Assembly: GCF_003667575.1 (NCBI RefSeq)
Contig: NZ_RCUY01000009.1
Location: 248,001-312,000, forward strand
DNA length: 64,000 nt
Direction: 5' to 3'
Source of the DNA: Mycetocola lacteus
GTDB lineage: Bacteria > Actinomycetota > Actinomycetes > Actinomycetales > Microbacteriaceae
This document shows positions 26,132 through 35,612 of this stretch, piece after piece (the first letter of the stretch is position 1; every line of letters starts with the position of its first letter). The notes under the pieces were generated by a model that worked only from the letters and a program-made list of their open reading frames with translations, was not told the DNA's origin and did not search any database. The position numbers were made by a program, and so were the translations under genes.

Positions 26132-26794
26132 CTACCGGGCCTCGGTTCCCCCGTGGGAATCGGGGCCCGTTTGCGCATCCATCGTCCGGGCGGGCAGCGC
26201 CGCAAGCAGCACATCCAGCCCTGCGCGCATAATGGACTCGGGCTCCACCGGATCCATCGCCCTCAGCCGGGCATATTCCGGCGCATGGGCAAATTCCACG
26301 CCGAGATCTCGTTCACTCCGGGCCATTGCCGCGGTGGTCGCCGAGCCGATCACATAGTTTGCGAGAATGTATGCGGTTCCCAGCGGATCGCGCGCACCCG
26401 CCTCGCTCAACAGCACCACCATGCGATCACTGACCCGCACGTAGTGCGGCCCACGCGGGGCCCGCATCGCGATCACTCGTACGGCCCAGGCGTGGTGGAC
26501 GAGGTGCCGATAGTAGGCGAGCATGAGCTCTCCCAGCGAACCGGAAATCACCGCCTCCCCCATCACCGGATCACGCTGCATCGCATAATCCAGCGCAAGA
26601 TCGTAGAGGTCATCCACCGACTCAACCCGCGAGTACAGACTCGCCGCCGCGACACCCAGCACCCCGGCCACCGAGCGAATACTCAGCGCCTGCACCCCGC
26701 CCTCGTCCAGGAGCCGCATGCTCGCGAGCGCTACGTCTTCAATGTGGACGGAGCGGGCACGCAGAACAGGCTTTGGATGATCCCAATAACTCAC
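26132..26794 (-). CDS. TetR family transcriptional regulator (TetR_C type)
   Basis: A regulator of about 220 residues. The N-terminal HTH is IEDVALASMRLLDEGGVQAL then SIRSVAGVLGVAAASLYSRV, and the C-terminal half is a helical ligand domain with FAHAPEYARLR. GTG 26794 is favoured because a TATAGT box (26807-26802) lies exactly seven bases before it, a leaderless pattern; GTG 26803 would overlap that box. It is divergent from ridA and convergent with the surface-protein gene. The target and ligand are unknown. Confidence 0.85.
   Translation of the reverse strand: MSYWDHPKPVLRARSVHIEDVALASMRLLDEGGVQALSIRSVAGVLGVAAASLYSRVESVDDLYDLALDYAMQRDPVMGEAVISGSLGELMLAYYRHLVHHAWAVRVIAMRAPRGPHYVRVSDRMVVLLSEAGARDPLGTAYILANYVIGSATTAAMARSERDLGVEFAHAPEYARLRAMDPVEPESIMRAGLDVLLAALPARTMDAQTGPDSHGGTEAR
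26136..26169. terminator. Hairpin terminator inside the end of the TetR gene
   Basis: A 15-pair stem (26136-26150 with 26155-26169, two G-U wobbles) with loop CCGT lies within the last codons of the TetR gene, 18 bases after the stop of the surface-protein gene. A short TTT follows on the plus strand, so it probably ends the surface-protein transcript while also coding. Confidence 0.6.
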
Positions 26795-26924
26795 GGTGTC
26801 CACTATAGGTCACCAAAGAGCCTAAACGAACACTGTATGCTTAAGTGGTTTTGGGGCTCGGAGACGTTCGGGATGCCGAACTGTTCTCCCGAAGCCTGAC
26901 CCGCACGACAATTCGAAGGAATCC

Positions 26925-27344
26925 ATGACTTCAGCGATTACCCTGATTCGTTCCGCCGCCCTTTCTGACGCGGCCCAGTATGCCTATGCGGCTACCGCCC
27001 CCGCGGGGTCGCGTCTGATTTTCCTAGCCGGGTCCTGCCCGCTCAATGCCGACGGAAGCACCGCTGGCGTTGGCGACTATGCTGCCCAGGCGTCGTCCTG
27101 CATCGACAACATGAAGGCGGCACTGGCAGCTGCCGGGGCCGGTATCACCGATGTGATCAGCACCCGGGTCCTCGTCGCCTCACACAACCAGACTGACCTG
27201 GTGACCGCGTGGAACGTGGTGCGGGATGCCTTTGGCGATCACGATGTTCCCAGCACCCTGCTGGGTGTCACCGTTCTCGGCTATGACGATCAGCTTGTTG
27301 AGATCGAGGCGATCGCCGCGGTACGGGATGAGACTGTGCACTAG
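26925..27344 (+). CDS. RidA family protein (reactive enamine/imine deaminase)
   Basis: A 139-residue YjgF/YER057c/UK114-family protein. FLAGSCPLNADGSTAG, QASSCIDNMKAALAAAGAG and TDVISTRVLVASHNQTDL follow the family fold; the arginine of STRVLV matches the catalytic Arg position, and PSTLLGVTVLGYDDQLVEIEA the C-terminal strand. RidA hydrolyses reactive enamines formed by PLP enzymes. GAAGGA precedes the ATG. Its stop codon directly abuts the comEC stop with no spacer. It is divergent from the TetR regulator, which may control it. Confidence 0.88.
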   Translation: MTSAITLIRSAALSDAAQYAYAATAPAGSRLIFLAGSCPLNADGSTAGVGDYAAQASSCIDNMKAALAAAGAGITDVISTRVLVASHNQTDLVTAWNVVRDAFGDHDVPSTLLGVTVLGYDDQLVEIEAIAAVRDETVH

Positions 27345-29804
27345 TCACCTCTCGGTTCTCACCTCCAGCCCGCGTCCGGTTCGGACAATAAATACGGTTC
27401 CGCTCTGATCGGTGCGCAGAATTCGCACACCCAGGGCGCTCAGGAAACTGAGCGTCTGGGTGCGCGGATGCCCATATGTGTTCGCTGCACCCACCGAGAT
27501 GACCCCGATTCTTGGGTGCAGTGCTCGATAGAGCTCGGGATCCTGATCGGCGCTGCCGTGATGGGCAACCTTGACAACATCGGTCGAGCGGGCGTAGCTG
27601 GTTTTCGCGAGAGCGGGAATCAGGAGCGACTGGGTTTCGGCGCCGAGATCGGCGAGGAAGAGTGCCCGGGTCCCTTCCCCCTCAAATCCCCACACCACGG
27701 CGGACCCGTTGGCGCTCAGGCCGCTAGTGACCGACGGCGGCCAGAAGACTCTCCAGCTCAGCCCTCCGAGCGCTCCCGTATCGCCATCTCGCGCCAGCCT
27801 TGCGCTGGACGGTAACTGCGCACGTACCCGTTTATCCTGTTCGGTGCGCGGTGTGGCGATCAATGCGGCATCGATGCGATCGCCGAGCGCGGCGATACCT
27901 CCGCTGTGGTCCGCGTCATAGTGTGTCAGGACAAAGAGGTTTATGCGGTCGATACCCAGCCGGTCAAGGCACTGCGTCAGCGCGGCTGGGTCCCGACCCG
28001 AATCGACCAGCGCAACCCTCCCTCGCGAGCGCACAAGAATTGCATCGCCCTGCCCGACGTCACACGCGGCGATGATCCAGCCTGTGGGCGTGCCTGCACG
28101 GGCGAGCACGGCTGGGATCACCGCCGAACCAGTCAGCAGCGACCCGGTCACCAAAATCGCAACTCCCCAGCGAATACGGTGGGCGCGGTGGAGAACATAT
28201 CCGAGCAGAACCAGCGTGAGCGCAAGCAGACCAAGTGCCCCGACCGGCCCAGGCAGCCAGGGCACGAGACCTCCGGGCACTGCGGCACAGACCCGCGCGA
28301 CCGCGATAATCCAGGCGGTCGGGAGCCAGGCGAACCACACGGCTACCAGCCCCAATGGAGGCCAGATGGCATGTGCAATACACACGATCAGGCCCATGAG
28401 TGTGGCCAGGGGCGCGGCGGGTTCGGCGAGCAGGTTCGCGGGAATCGCGGTCAGCGAAATCTCCGGTCGAAGCAGGATCAGGATGGGGCCGCAGGCAAGC
28501 TGCGCGGCGGCGGGAATTGCCAGGGCGTAGGACAGCCACGTGGGAAGCCAGCGGCTGAGCGCCACGGCTAAGGGGGTGCTGAGCATAATCAGGCCCGCGG
28601 TGGCAGCCACCGACAGGATGAAACCAAAATCTGTCGCGAGGCCGGGTTCCAGCAGGAGCAGCACGATCACCGCGATGTTGAGCAGCGGAACGCCCGCGCC
28701 GGGTCGACCGTGCAGCAGAAACCCCAGAACCACCGCAGCCATGACCGCGGCGCGCAGCACACTGGGATCCGGACCAACAAGCAGAACGAAGCCGCCGAGG
28801 CCGATCGCCCCCGCCACAATACGGATCCTCCGGCCGGCACCCATCAGTGCGGCCAACCCCGCACACACGGCGATCACAACCGCACAGTTGGCCCCGGAAA
28901 CCGCGACCAGGTGGGTCAGCCCGGTATCGCGCATGGCCTGATCGAGATCGACGGGCAGCGTTCGTGTCTCCCCGATCGCCAGGCCCGGCAGCAGCGTCCC
29001 CGCGCTTCCGGGGAGAACCGACGCCGCCTGGACGAGCCCCTCCCGCAGCCCATCCACCGCACGCTGAATCATCTGGGCGGGTCCGCCTGGTCCGGGGGTT
29101 CCAACTCGAGGAAGTGCGCGTACCGATACCCAGGCAACCTCCGCGGTCCCGGGTGCGCTTTCTCGTACGCTGCCGTCCACGTCGACCGTGTCACCGATTC
29201 GGAGCGCGTCCAGGCGCGCGCCTACCAGCAACACCGCAACATCGCTGGGTGCACCCCGCACACTCACGGTCCGCGCGGCGAGAATCATGCGTTCGCTGCC
29301 GTCCAGGGCCGCGACAATCGGGCGTGCCCGCTCGGTAGCGCGTACGCGCATCGACACGGTGGGTGCACGCGCGGGGGCTGCCCGATATCCCAGCAGGGGC
29401 GGTTCCGCCTCGTCGAGCGAAGGCGCGGCCTGGATGATACTCAGGAGCGGATCCGCCTCGACTCGGGCACGCGCCAGCGCGATGTTCGTTGTGCCCACCG
29501 CAGCGACAAGTGTCAGTGCCACCACCACGGCCGCGCGCACAAGCGCACGCACCTCGGAACCCCGCGAGTCTCGATATCGTCGCCGATACGCCAGAATGCT
29601 TGCGCCGCTCAGTGGAATTCCAATCGCCAGGATGATCCCCGTCGTGAGAAAGAGAATGTGTGAACCGAGCCTCGGCAAGCCCAGGGATAAGCCCCACACG
29701 ACGAGTGCAACCGGGACGAGCCGATAGGGGCCGGGTATTCGCCCCGGATCGGTCAGTTGCCACGCTCCTTTTCCAACGCGGCACAGCACCTCGGTCACCG
29801 TCAT
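27345..29804 (-). CDS. comEC: ComEC/Rec2-family DNA channel protein
   Basis: An 819-residue polytopic protein. The N-terminal part has DUF4131-like helices and an OB-like soluble region, the central ComEC domain has TGLTHLVAVSGANCAVVIA and about eight helices, and the C-terminal metallo-beta-lactamase-like domain has CDVGQGDAILVRSRG and LTHYDADHSGGIAALGDRI. ComEC forms the inner-membrane pore for single-stranded DNA uptake in competent bacteria. ATG 29804 overlaps the comEA stop (ATGA); a longer frame to 29906 is rejected. Natural competence cannot be concluded from comEA-comEC alone. Confidence 0.94.
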   Translation of the reverse strand: MTVTEVLCRVGKGAWQLTDPGRIPGPYRLVPVALVVWGLSLGLPRLGSHILFLTTGIILAIGIPLSGASILAYRRRYRDSRGSEVRALVRAAVVVALTLVAAVGTTNIALARARVEADPLLSIIQAAPSLDEAEPPLLGYRAAPARAPTVSMRVRATERARPIVAALDGSERMILAARTVSVRGAPSDVAVLLVGARLDALRIGDTVDVDGSVRESAPGTAEVAWVSVRALPRVGTPGPGGPAQMIQRAVDGLREGLVQAASVLPGSAGTLLPGLAIGETRTLPVDLDQAMRDTGLTHLVAVSGANCAVVIAVCAGLAALMGAGRRIRIVAGAIGLGGFVLLVGPDPSVLRAAVMAAVVLGFLLHGRPGAGVPLLNIAVIVLLLLEPGLATDFGFILSVAATAGLIMLSTPLAVALSRWLPTWLSYALAIPAAAQLACGPILILLRPEISLTAIPANLLAEPAAPLATLMGLIVCIAHAIWPPLGLVAVWFAWLPTAWIIAVARVCAAVPGGLVPWLPGPVGALGLLALTLVLLGYVLHRAHRIRWGVAILVTGSLLTGSAVIPAVLARAGTPTGWIIAACDVGQGDAILVRSRGRVALVDSGRDPAALTQCLDRLGIDRINLFVLTHYDADHSGGIAALGDRIDAALIATPRTEQDKRVRAQLPSSARLARDGDTGALGGLSWRVFWPPSVTSGLSANGSAVVWGFEGEGTRALFLADLGAETQSLLIPALAKTSYARSTDVVKVAHHGSADQDPELYRALHPRIGVISVGAANTYGHPRTQTLSFLSALGVRILRTDQSGTVFIVRTGRGLEVRTER

Positions 29805-30814
29805 GGCGTGACCTTCCCACGGAGCGCCACAATCATTTTTGGGCCAATGCCGGAGACACGAGCCAGATCGTCGACGCTTCGGAACGGACCGTTGGATGTC
29901 CTCCACTCGATAATTCGAGCGGCCAGGGCCGGCCCAATGCGCGGTAGAGAATCAAGCTGCTCGGCGGTCGCCTGGCTCAACGAGATCGGGCCCGATGCGG
30001 GAGCGGTATCACCGCTTCCCGCGACTCCGCTCGCACCACCCGAAGCCGGCACCACGGTTTCCCCCTGTGCGGGCACACGGATCTGCTCCCCGTCAACCAC
30101 CCTGCGGGCCAGATTGATCTGGGCAATATCCGCGCTCGGTAGCGCACCGCCCGCCGCCGTGATCGCCGCGTCCACACGCGCAGTTCCGGTCAGGGTGTAG
30201 AGACCGGCGGAAGCCACGGCACCCACCACGTGCACGGTCACGGGTGCGGAGTCGGTTGCGGGCCCCGGACGAGCAGAGGAGGTATCGCCCGTGGCGGGTG
30301 AGGATCCATCCGTGCGGGGCGAACCGTCCGAAGCGGCGTCTGCGCTGTCTGAACCCGAGTCGATACTCGATGACGTATCGGCCGCCCGCTCGGAGTTCCT
30401 CGCGGAGACTGCCGCGGGCGATGACCCCGTGGCCGCCGTGGAAACCGCCGCATCGGGGTCAAGTAGGCGAATCAGAACGATACCGATCACCAGGGCGACA
30501 ACCACCCCGGCCACCGCGAAGCCACGCCCGCGTACCCCCAGTCGTCTCCACCGCGCTACAAACCCACGCACCCGGCTCGAAGACACACCCGGCGTCGCGC
30601 CGATGGGCGGTCGTTCAGGCTCACCGGTGTCGACCTCCGCGGGTGGTGTAAGGACCTCGACTGTTCCGGGCACCGGCGGCTTGAAAACTCGATCCGGTGG
30701 GCGAGCATGGCGCGGTGGGCCGACACGGATGGTGCCGGGGTCTGCGGGCCACGGGACGTCTTCCCGGGGAGAACGGTGCGCGGGATGCGGGATGAATGCG
30801 GTGTGTGAGGTCAT
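29801..30814 (-). CDS. comEA: ComEA-type DNA-binding competence protein
   Basis: A 337-residue membrane-anchored protein. About 90 residues of cytoplasmic Pro/Arg-rich sequence precede a membrane helix (GFAVAGVVVALVIGIVLI), a Ser/Asp/Ala-rich linker, an SLBB domain (VTVHVVGAVASAGLYTLTG, VDGEQIRVP) and a C-terminal double helix-hairpin-helix (ATAEQLDSLPRIGPALAARI and VSGIGPKMIVALRG). HhH domains bind double-stranded DNA and hand it to ComEC. The long N-terminal extension is common in Actinobacteria. It is coupled to comEC. Confidence 0.93.
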   Translation of the reverse strand: MTSHTAFIPHPAHRSPREDVPWPADPGTIRVGPPRHARPPDRVFKPPVPGTVEVLTPPAEVDTGEPERPPIGATPGVSSSRVRGFVARWRRLGVRGRGFAVAGVVVALVIGIVLIRLLDPDAAVSTAATGSSPAAVSARNSERAADTSSSIDSGSDSADAASDGSPRTDGSSPATGDTSSARPGPATDSAPVTVHVVGAVASAGLYTLTGTARVDAAITAAGGALPSADIAQINLARRVVDGEQIRVPAQGETVVPASGGASGVAGSGDTAPASGPISLSQATAEQLDSLPRIGPALAARIIEWRTSNGPFRSVDDLARVSGIGPKMIVALRGKVTP

Positions 30815-30994
30815 GGTTCGAGGCTAGGGTGGGCACGTCGCCGTGGAGGGTGATGGACCTCAGCCTGGGGATAACCCGGGGCAGAATTGTCACTGTGGAG
30901 GAGGGCCACCGCGAACCGGCCGGGGACACGCCGCCGGAGACTCCGGGCACATGCGTTAGCGTGAGAGAGACGATACTTGCCGCCGAGGGTATAC
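30815..30994. other. Spacer upstream of comEA
   Basis: 180 bases between comEA and the broken small gene. A plus-strand frame that spans it has poor codon character and no domain. No clear promoter for comEA was identified. Confidence 0.4.
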
Positions 30995-31124
30995 ATGACT
31001 CCCCCGCGACGAAGCCCGAGAGCGCTGGCCTGAGGGCGATGTACCCGAGGCCGAAACCCTCGCGGAGGTGGATCTGCGCGTGCGAGACTTCCTCACTCAG
31101 GTTGCCGAACAGTACGCCGGATAG
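30995..31124 (+). pseudogene. Small gene (42 codons) with a one-base frameshift after codon 2
   Basis: From ATG 30995 the frame stops after 12 codons. If one C is removed from the run of five C at 31001-31005, the frame continues from Met-Thr-Pro-Arg-Asp-Glu through RWPEGDVPEAETLAEVDLRV and ends RDFLTQVAEQYAG at TAG 31122. The restored peptide is acidic and helical-looking, and its codons have the G/C-ending pattern of the neighbours; without the shift there is no start codon in that frame until well inside. GAGGG precedes the ATG by 5 bases. It may be a real frameshift, a homopolymer sequencing error, or programmed slippage. I do not recognise the family. Confidence 0.5.
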
Positions 31125-31130
31125 CTGACG

Positions 31131-31979
31131 TTATGACCCGGACCCGAAGCGCTCAATACCCACCACGCTGAGCATCTGGAGCTTGCTCTCGGCCTCGCTT
31201 CGCGGTGCGGCCGAGAGCACCAGCAGGGCCTGGGTTTGATCTTCGGTGAAAAGCGTCTGACAGTCCACTTCGATCTCACCAAGCTCGGGATGGATCAGCG
31301 TTTTATGATCGGCGAATCGCCGCTGGACACGCTGTTCGGCCCACAGCGTGACAAACTCGGGGCTCACACGCTCGAGCTCTCGCACCAGATCGGCGGCGCG
31401 CGAATGCTGCCCCATTAGGCCCAGCGCGGCCCGAAGCGACGCCACCTGGGCGCGCCCCTGACGATCCCGATCCGACTCGGGATAGAGCGTGCGTGCGCTC
31501 TCGGGATGGGCAAACCAGCGATAAACCTCGCTGCGTTCCCACCCGATGAGATGGCTGGTCTCCCCGTATAGCGCGGCCGCGGGCGCATTCTGAACCAAGA
31601 TTTCCCCGAGCAGGGAGACGATCAGCGCGGGTGTGTCCGAAAGCCGGTCCAGGACCCGCAACAGCGCGGGTGCCACATACTCACCGGTGGCCGAGCGGTC
31701 GGGAGCGGCCAAACCCGCTATCCGGTACAGATAGTCACGTTCATCCGGGGATAGCCTGAGTGCTCGTGCAAGCGCAGACAGGATCTGCGCACTCGGCTGC
31801 GTGCTGCGACCCTGCTCCAAACGCGTGTAATAGTCGGTGGACATCTGGGCGAGCTGCGCGACCTCCTCGCGGCGTAATCCGGGGGCGCGCCGTCTCGGGC
31901 CCGCGTGCAAGCCGACGTCAGCGGGTTTGAGATCGCCGCGGTGGCGGGAGAGAAACTGGCTGAGAGCGTCGCGATCCAT
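31131..31979 (-). CDS. XRE-type transcriptional regulator with MmyB-like ligand domain
   Basis: A 282-residue regulator. The HTH near residues 35-70 reads APGLRREEVAQLAQMSTDYY then TRLEQGRSTQPSAQIL, the pattern of this family (GLRREEVA...YYTRLEQG). The C-terminal 180 residues form the MmyB-like PAS-fold domain with PALIVSLLGEILVQNAPAAA. Such proteins typically control a divergent oxidoreductase gene, here the SDR at 32080. GATACT (31991-31986) lies six bases before ATG 31979, a leaderless pattern. A longer frame to 32222 crosses the divergent promoter region and is rejected. Confidence 0.9.
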   Translation of the reverse strand: MDRDALSQFLSRHRGDLKPADVGLHAGPRRRAPGLRREEVAQLAQMSTDYYTRLEQGRSTQPSAQILSALARALRLSPDERDYLYRIAGLAAPDRSATGEYVAPALLRVLDRLSDTPALIVSLLGEILVQNAPAAALYGETSHLIGWERSEVYRWFAHPESARTLYPESDRDRQGRAQVASLRAALGLMGQHSRAADLVRELERVSPEFVTLWAEQRVQRRFADHKTLIHPELGEIEVDCQTLFTEDQTQALLVLSAAPRSEAESKLQMLSVVGIERFGSGS

Positions 31980-32079
31980 GTGACCAGTATCCTCCGTTTC
32001 CACCGGGTAAACCAGGGACTCTCCCTCCCCCGATAACCGCTCTCTGGTACGCGTCGCTGAGCGGATCAATACTCGAAAC

Positions 32080-32844
32080 ATGAACATTTCAGGAAACACG
32101 ATCTTCGTTCCCGGCGCGACCAGCGGCATCGGTCTGGCGTTGGCTCTCGCACTGCAGAACGCCGGAAACACGGTCATCATCGGCGGACGACGCACCGAGC
32201 TGCTCGACCAAATCGCCGCCACTCACCCGGGCATTCACACGGTGCACATCGACACCACAAGCGTGGCCAGCATCCAGCAGGCCGCCACCGCCGTGATCGA
32301 CGCCCACCCCGAACTCAACGTGCTGATCGCGATGGCCGGAATCATGCGTGTCGAAGATTGGACCCGACCGAGCGGGTTCCTTGACTCCGCCGAAGAGATC
32401 GTCGTCACCAACCTGCTCGGGCCGATCCGCCTGATCGGCGCGTTTGTGGAACACCTCCAGAGTCGACCGGATGCCACCATCATGACGGTGAGTTCGGGCC
32501 TCGCCTTCACCCCGCTCATGGCAACGCCGACCTATAACGCGACCAAGGCGGCAATCCATATGCTGACCGAGTCGCTGCGCCTCCAGTTCGCCGAAACCTC
32601 GGTACGCATGCTGGAACTGGTGCCGCCGTCGGTGGCCACCGATCTCCTGCCCGGCCAGCGCGAGAGCGCATTCGCGATGCCGCTGGATGAGTTCATTACC
32701 GAGACGGTGGCGCTGATCCACGAGAACCCGGATGCCGAGGAGATCCTGGTGGAACGGGTGAAATTCCTCCGGTTTGGGGAGGCGCGCGGGGACTATAAGC
32801 AGACCGTCGCCGCGGTCAACAGCCTGGACCCGCACGGCAAGTAG
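32080..32844 (+). CDS. SDR family oxidoreductase (DltE-like)
   Basis: A 254-residue short-chain dehydrogenase/reductase. The nucleotide motif is PGATSGIGLALALAL (Thr of TGxxxGIG replaced by Pro, as in DltE-like members), GGRRTELL suggests NADPH preference, the NNAG equivalent is IAMAGIM, and the catalytic residues are Ser in TVSSGL and YNATK. The substrate is unknown. It is divergent from its probable regulator. AATACT (32068-32073) lies six bases before the ATG, again fitting leaderless expression. Confidence 0.9.
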   Translation: MNISGNTIFVPGATSGIGLALALALQNAGNTVIIGGRRTELLDQIAATHPGIHTVHIDTTSVASIQQAATAVIDAHPELNVLIAMAGIMRVEDWTRPSGFLDSAEEIVVTNLLGPIRLIGAFVEHLQSRPDATIMTVSSGLAFTPLMATPTYNATKAAIHMLTESLRLQFAETSVRMLELVPPSVATDLLPGQRESAFAMPLDEFITETVALIHENPDAEEILVERVKFLRFGEARGDYKQTVAAVNSLDPHGK

Positions 32845-32880
32845 CGCCGGTCACGCACCGCTCACGCATCAGACACAGAC

Positions 32881-32922
32881 ACAAAACGGGGCGGTTTCCC
32901 TTCGGAAACCGCCCCGTTCTGT
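32881..32922. terminator. Bidirectional intrinsic terminator
   Basis: A 15-pair GC-rich stem (about 32885-32899 with 32904-32918), loop CTTC, flanked by ACAAAA and TTCTGT. It lies between the convergent SDR and leuS genes. Confidence 0.88.
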
Positions 32923-32931
32923 GTGTGTGTA

Positions 32932-35442
32932 CTACGCCTTGATCGCGATGTTGACGAGCTTGGGCTCGCGCACGATGACCTTGACAATCTGACCCTCACC
33001 GATCGCACGCTTCACACCCTCGGAGGCCAGGGCGATGGCCTCGAGGTCGGCGGCAGAGATGTCGGGGGCCACGTCCACGCGGTCGCGGACCTTACCGTTG
33101 ACCTGGAAGACCGCGGTCACCGAGTCGGCCACGAGCAGGCTCGGGTCGGCGTCCTTCCAGCGCACCAGCGCAACCGGGGCGGGGAAGCCCAGGTTGGCCC
33201 ACATGTCCTCGGCCGCGAACGGCGCGAAGATGTTCAGGGCGGTGGCCAGAACCTCGGCGGCCTCGCGGACGGCGGGGTCACCGGCACCGGGGCCCGAGTC
33301 GATCGCGCGACGGGTCACGTTGGTGAGCTCCATTAGGCGGGCGACCACCACGTTGAACTTATACGACTCGATCAGCGCGGGGGCATCGGCCAGGAAGCGG
33401 TGGGTTTCACGGCGCAGGGCACGGTCACCGTCGTCGGCGATGCTGCCGGACGGGGTGGTCACATCCTTCGAGATCCGCCAGGCGCGAGCGAGGAACTTGG
33501 CGGCACCGGCCGGGGACACATCCGCCCAGTCGATGTCGTCCTCGGGCGGGCTGGCGAAGGCCATGGTCACACGCAGGGCATCGGCACCATAGGCATCCAG
33601 CTCGCCGGCGAACTCCACCAGGTTACCCTTGGACTTGCTCATCTTGGAGCCATCCATGAGCACCATGCCCTGGTTCAGCAGCGCGGTGAAGGGCTCCACG
33701 AAGTCGACATAGCCGAGGTCGTGCAGCACCTTGGTAATAAAGCGCGCGTACAGCAGGTGCAGGATCGCGTGCTCGACGCCACCCACGTAGTGGTCAACCG
33801 GTGCCCACTTCTTCGCCTCGTTGACGTCGAAGGCTACCTCGTCCGAGTTGGCGGACAGGAAGCGCAGGAAGTACCAGGAGGAGTCCACGAAGGTGTCCAT
33901 GGTGTCCGAGTCGCGCTTGGCAGGCTTGCCACAGGTCGGGCAGGGCACGTTCACCCAGTCCTCGGCGGCACCCAGCGGGCTGGCACCCTTGGCCTGCAGG
34001 TCCAGGCCCGCGCTCTCGGGCAGACGCACCGGCAGCTCGGCAGCGGGAACCGGAACCTCGCCACAGTCACCACAGTGGATGATCGGGATCGGGGTACCCC
34101 AGTAGCGCTGACGCGAGATCAGCCAGTCGCGCAGACGGTAGTTCTTGGAGGCGTGACCGAGGCCACGCTCCTCTAGGTCGGCGATGATCGCGGGGATCGA
34201 CTCGGCCTTGGTCAGGCCGTCGAACTTGCCCGAGTTGATCATCTTGCCGGCGCCGGGCAGTGCGATGCCACTCTCGGCCGGGTCGACCACGGCGTCCGCG
34301 CCCTCAACCGGCTCGGTGTCCACCACGATGCGGATCGGCAGGTCGAAGGCCTTGGCGAAGTCCAGGTCACGCTGGTCGTGTGCGGGCACGGCCATGATCG
34401 CGCCGTGGCCGTAGTCGGCCAGCACGTAGTCGGAGATCCAGATCGGCAGCTTCTCGCCGTTGACCGGGTTGATCGCATATCGGCCGGAGAACAGACCGGT
34501 CTTCTCGCGGTCGGTGGCCTGACGCTCGATGTCGTTGGCCTTCTTGACCTCTTCCAGGTAGTCCTGGAACTTCATCCGGGTCTCGGCGTCGGCCTCGACC
34601 ACCAGCTCGGCGGCCAGGTCGGCATCCGCGGCAACAACCATGAAGGTCGCACCAAACAGGGTGTCCGGACGCGTGGTGTAGACGGTGATCGGTTCGCGAC
34701 GGCCCTCGATCTCGAAGGTCACATCGGCACCGTTGGAGCGGCCGACCCAGTTGCGCTGCATGCTCAGCACCTTGGACTGCCAGCCCTCCTCCAGGAGGCT
34801 CAGGTCGTCCACCAGGCGGTCCGCATAGTCGGTGATCTTGAAGTACCACTGGTTCAGCTTCTTCTTGGTCACCAGTGCGCCACAGCGCTCACAGCGACCG
34901 TCCACCACCTGCTCGTTGGCGAGCACGGTCTGGTCGTTGGGGCACCAGTTGACCGGGCTGTCCTTGCGGTAGGCCAGGCCCTTATTGAACATCTCCAGGA
35001 ACAGCCACTGGTTCCAGCGGTAGTACTCGGGGTCGCTGGTGTGGATTTCGCGGCTCCAGTCGAAGGAGGTCGCGTAGCGGCGGAACGAGGTCTTCTGCTG
35101 CTCGATGTTCTGGTAGGTCCACTCGCGCGGGTCGATGCCACGCTTGATGGCCGCGTTTTCAGCGGGCAGACCGAAGGAGTCCCAACCGATCGGGTGCAGC
35201 ACCGAGTAGCCCTGTCCACGCCAGTAGCGGGCCAGGACGTCACCGAGGGCGAACGCTTCGGCGTGACCCATGTGCAGGTCTCCGGAGGGGTACGGGAACA
35301 TGTCCAGCACGTACTTGCGCGGTGCATCATCGGGTACATCGGCCGTATTGAACGGCGCAAGCTTGTCCCAGATCCCCAGCCAGCGGTCCTGGATGGCGGA
35401 GAAGTCGTACTTCTCTTCGATGTTGGGCTCGTTGGTGCTCAC
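32932..35442 (-). CDS. leuS: Leucyl-tRNA synthetase
   Basis: An 836-residue class I synthetase. The HIGH-type motif is HMGH (residues 57-60) in [14 protein letters not shown], the KMSKS motif is in [16 protein letters not shown], and the CP1 editing domain has [16 protein letters not shown]. Cys pairs in [23 protein letters not shown] and NVPCPTCGK suggest zinc sites. GTG 35442 is chosen since the family N-terminus begins there; the frame extends to 35514 without homology. It charges tRNA-Leu. A good terminator follows. Confidence 0.97.
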   Translation of the reverse strand: MSTNEPNIEEKYDFSAIQDRWLGIWDKLAPFNTADVPDDAPRKYVLDMFPYPSGDLHMGHAEAFALGDVLARYWRGQGYSVLHPIGWDSFGLPAENAAIKRGIDPREWTYQNIEQQKTSFRRYATSFDWSREIHTSDPEYYRWNQWLFLEMFNKGLAYRKDSPVNWCPNDQTVLANEQVVDGRCERCGALVTKKKLNQWYFKITDYADRLVDDLSLLEEGWQSKVLSMQRNWVGRSNGADVTFEIEGRREPITVYTTRPDTLFGATFMVVAADADLAAELVVEADAETRMKFQDYLEEVKKANDIERQATDREKTGLFSGRYAINPVNGEKLPIWISDYVLADYGHGAIMAVPAHDQRDLDFAKAFDLPIRIVVDTEPVEGADAVVDPAESGIALPGAGKMINSGKFDGLTKAESIPAIIADLEERGLGHASKNYRLRDWLISRQRYWGTPIPIIHCGDCGEVPVPAAELPVRLPESAGLDLQAKGASPLGAAEDWVNVPCPTCGKPAKRDSDTMDTFVDSSWYFLRFLSANSDEVAFDVNEAKKWAPVDHYVGGVEHAILHLLYARFITKVLHDLGYVDFVEPFTALLNQGMVLMDGSKMSKSKGNLVEFAGELDAYGADALRVTMAFASPPEDDIDWADVSPAGAAKFLARAWRISKDVTTPSGSIADDGDRALRRETHRFLADAPALIESYKFNVVVARLMELTNVTRRAIDSGPGAGDPAVREAAEVLATALNIFAPFAAEDMWANLGFPAPVALVRWKDADPSLLVADSVTAVFQVNGKVRDRVDVAPDISAADLEAIALASEGVKRAIGEGQIVKVIVREPKLVNIAIKA

Positions 35443-35612
35443 AAAACTCTCATTCTCAAGCGAAATCGGGCGGTCGCGGTGCGACGCTCGGTGGCCACTC
35501 ACGGTGGAGGACAAACGGTTCTAGCAAAAGAACACGTATCCGTCTAGGTTACCGCGGATTGCGGGGTCCCGGGTGCCGAAGCGGATGCCCGCGGCGAACG
35601 ACGCTCCTCCGG

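Noticed and set aside
30796-31128. A 110-codon plus-strand frame upstream of the XRE regulator
   Set aside because: Its codon pattern is poor, it starts inside comEA, and another frame in its 3' part gives the more convincing 42-codon small gene.
31131-32222. Long form (363 residues) of the XRE regulator
   Set aside because: The extra 81 residues cross the divergent promoter and the SDR start; the HTH family N-terminus begins at ATG 31979.
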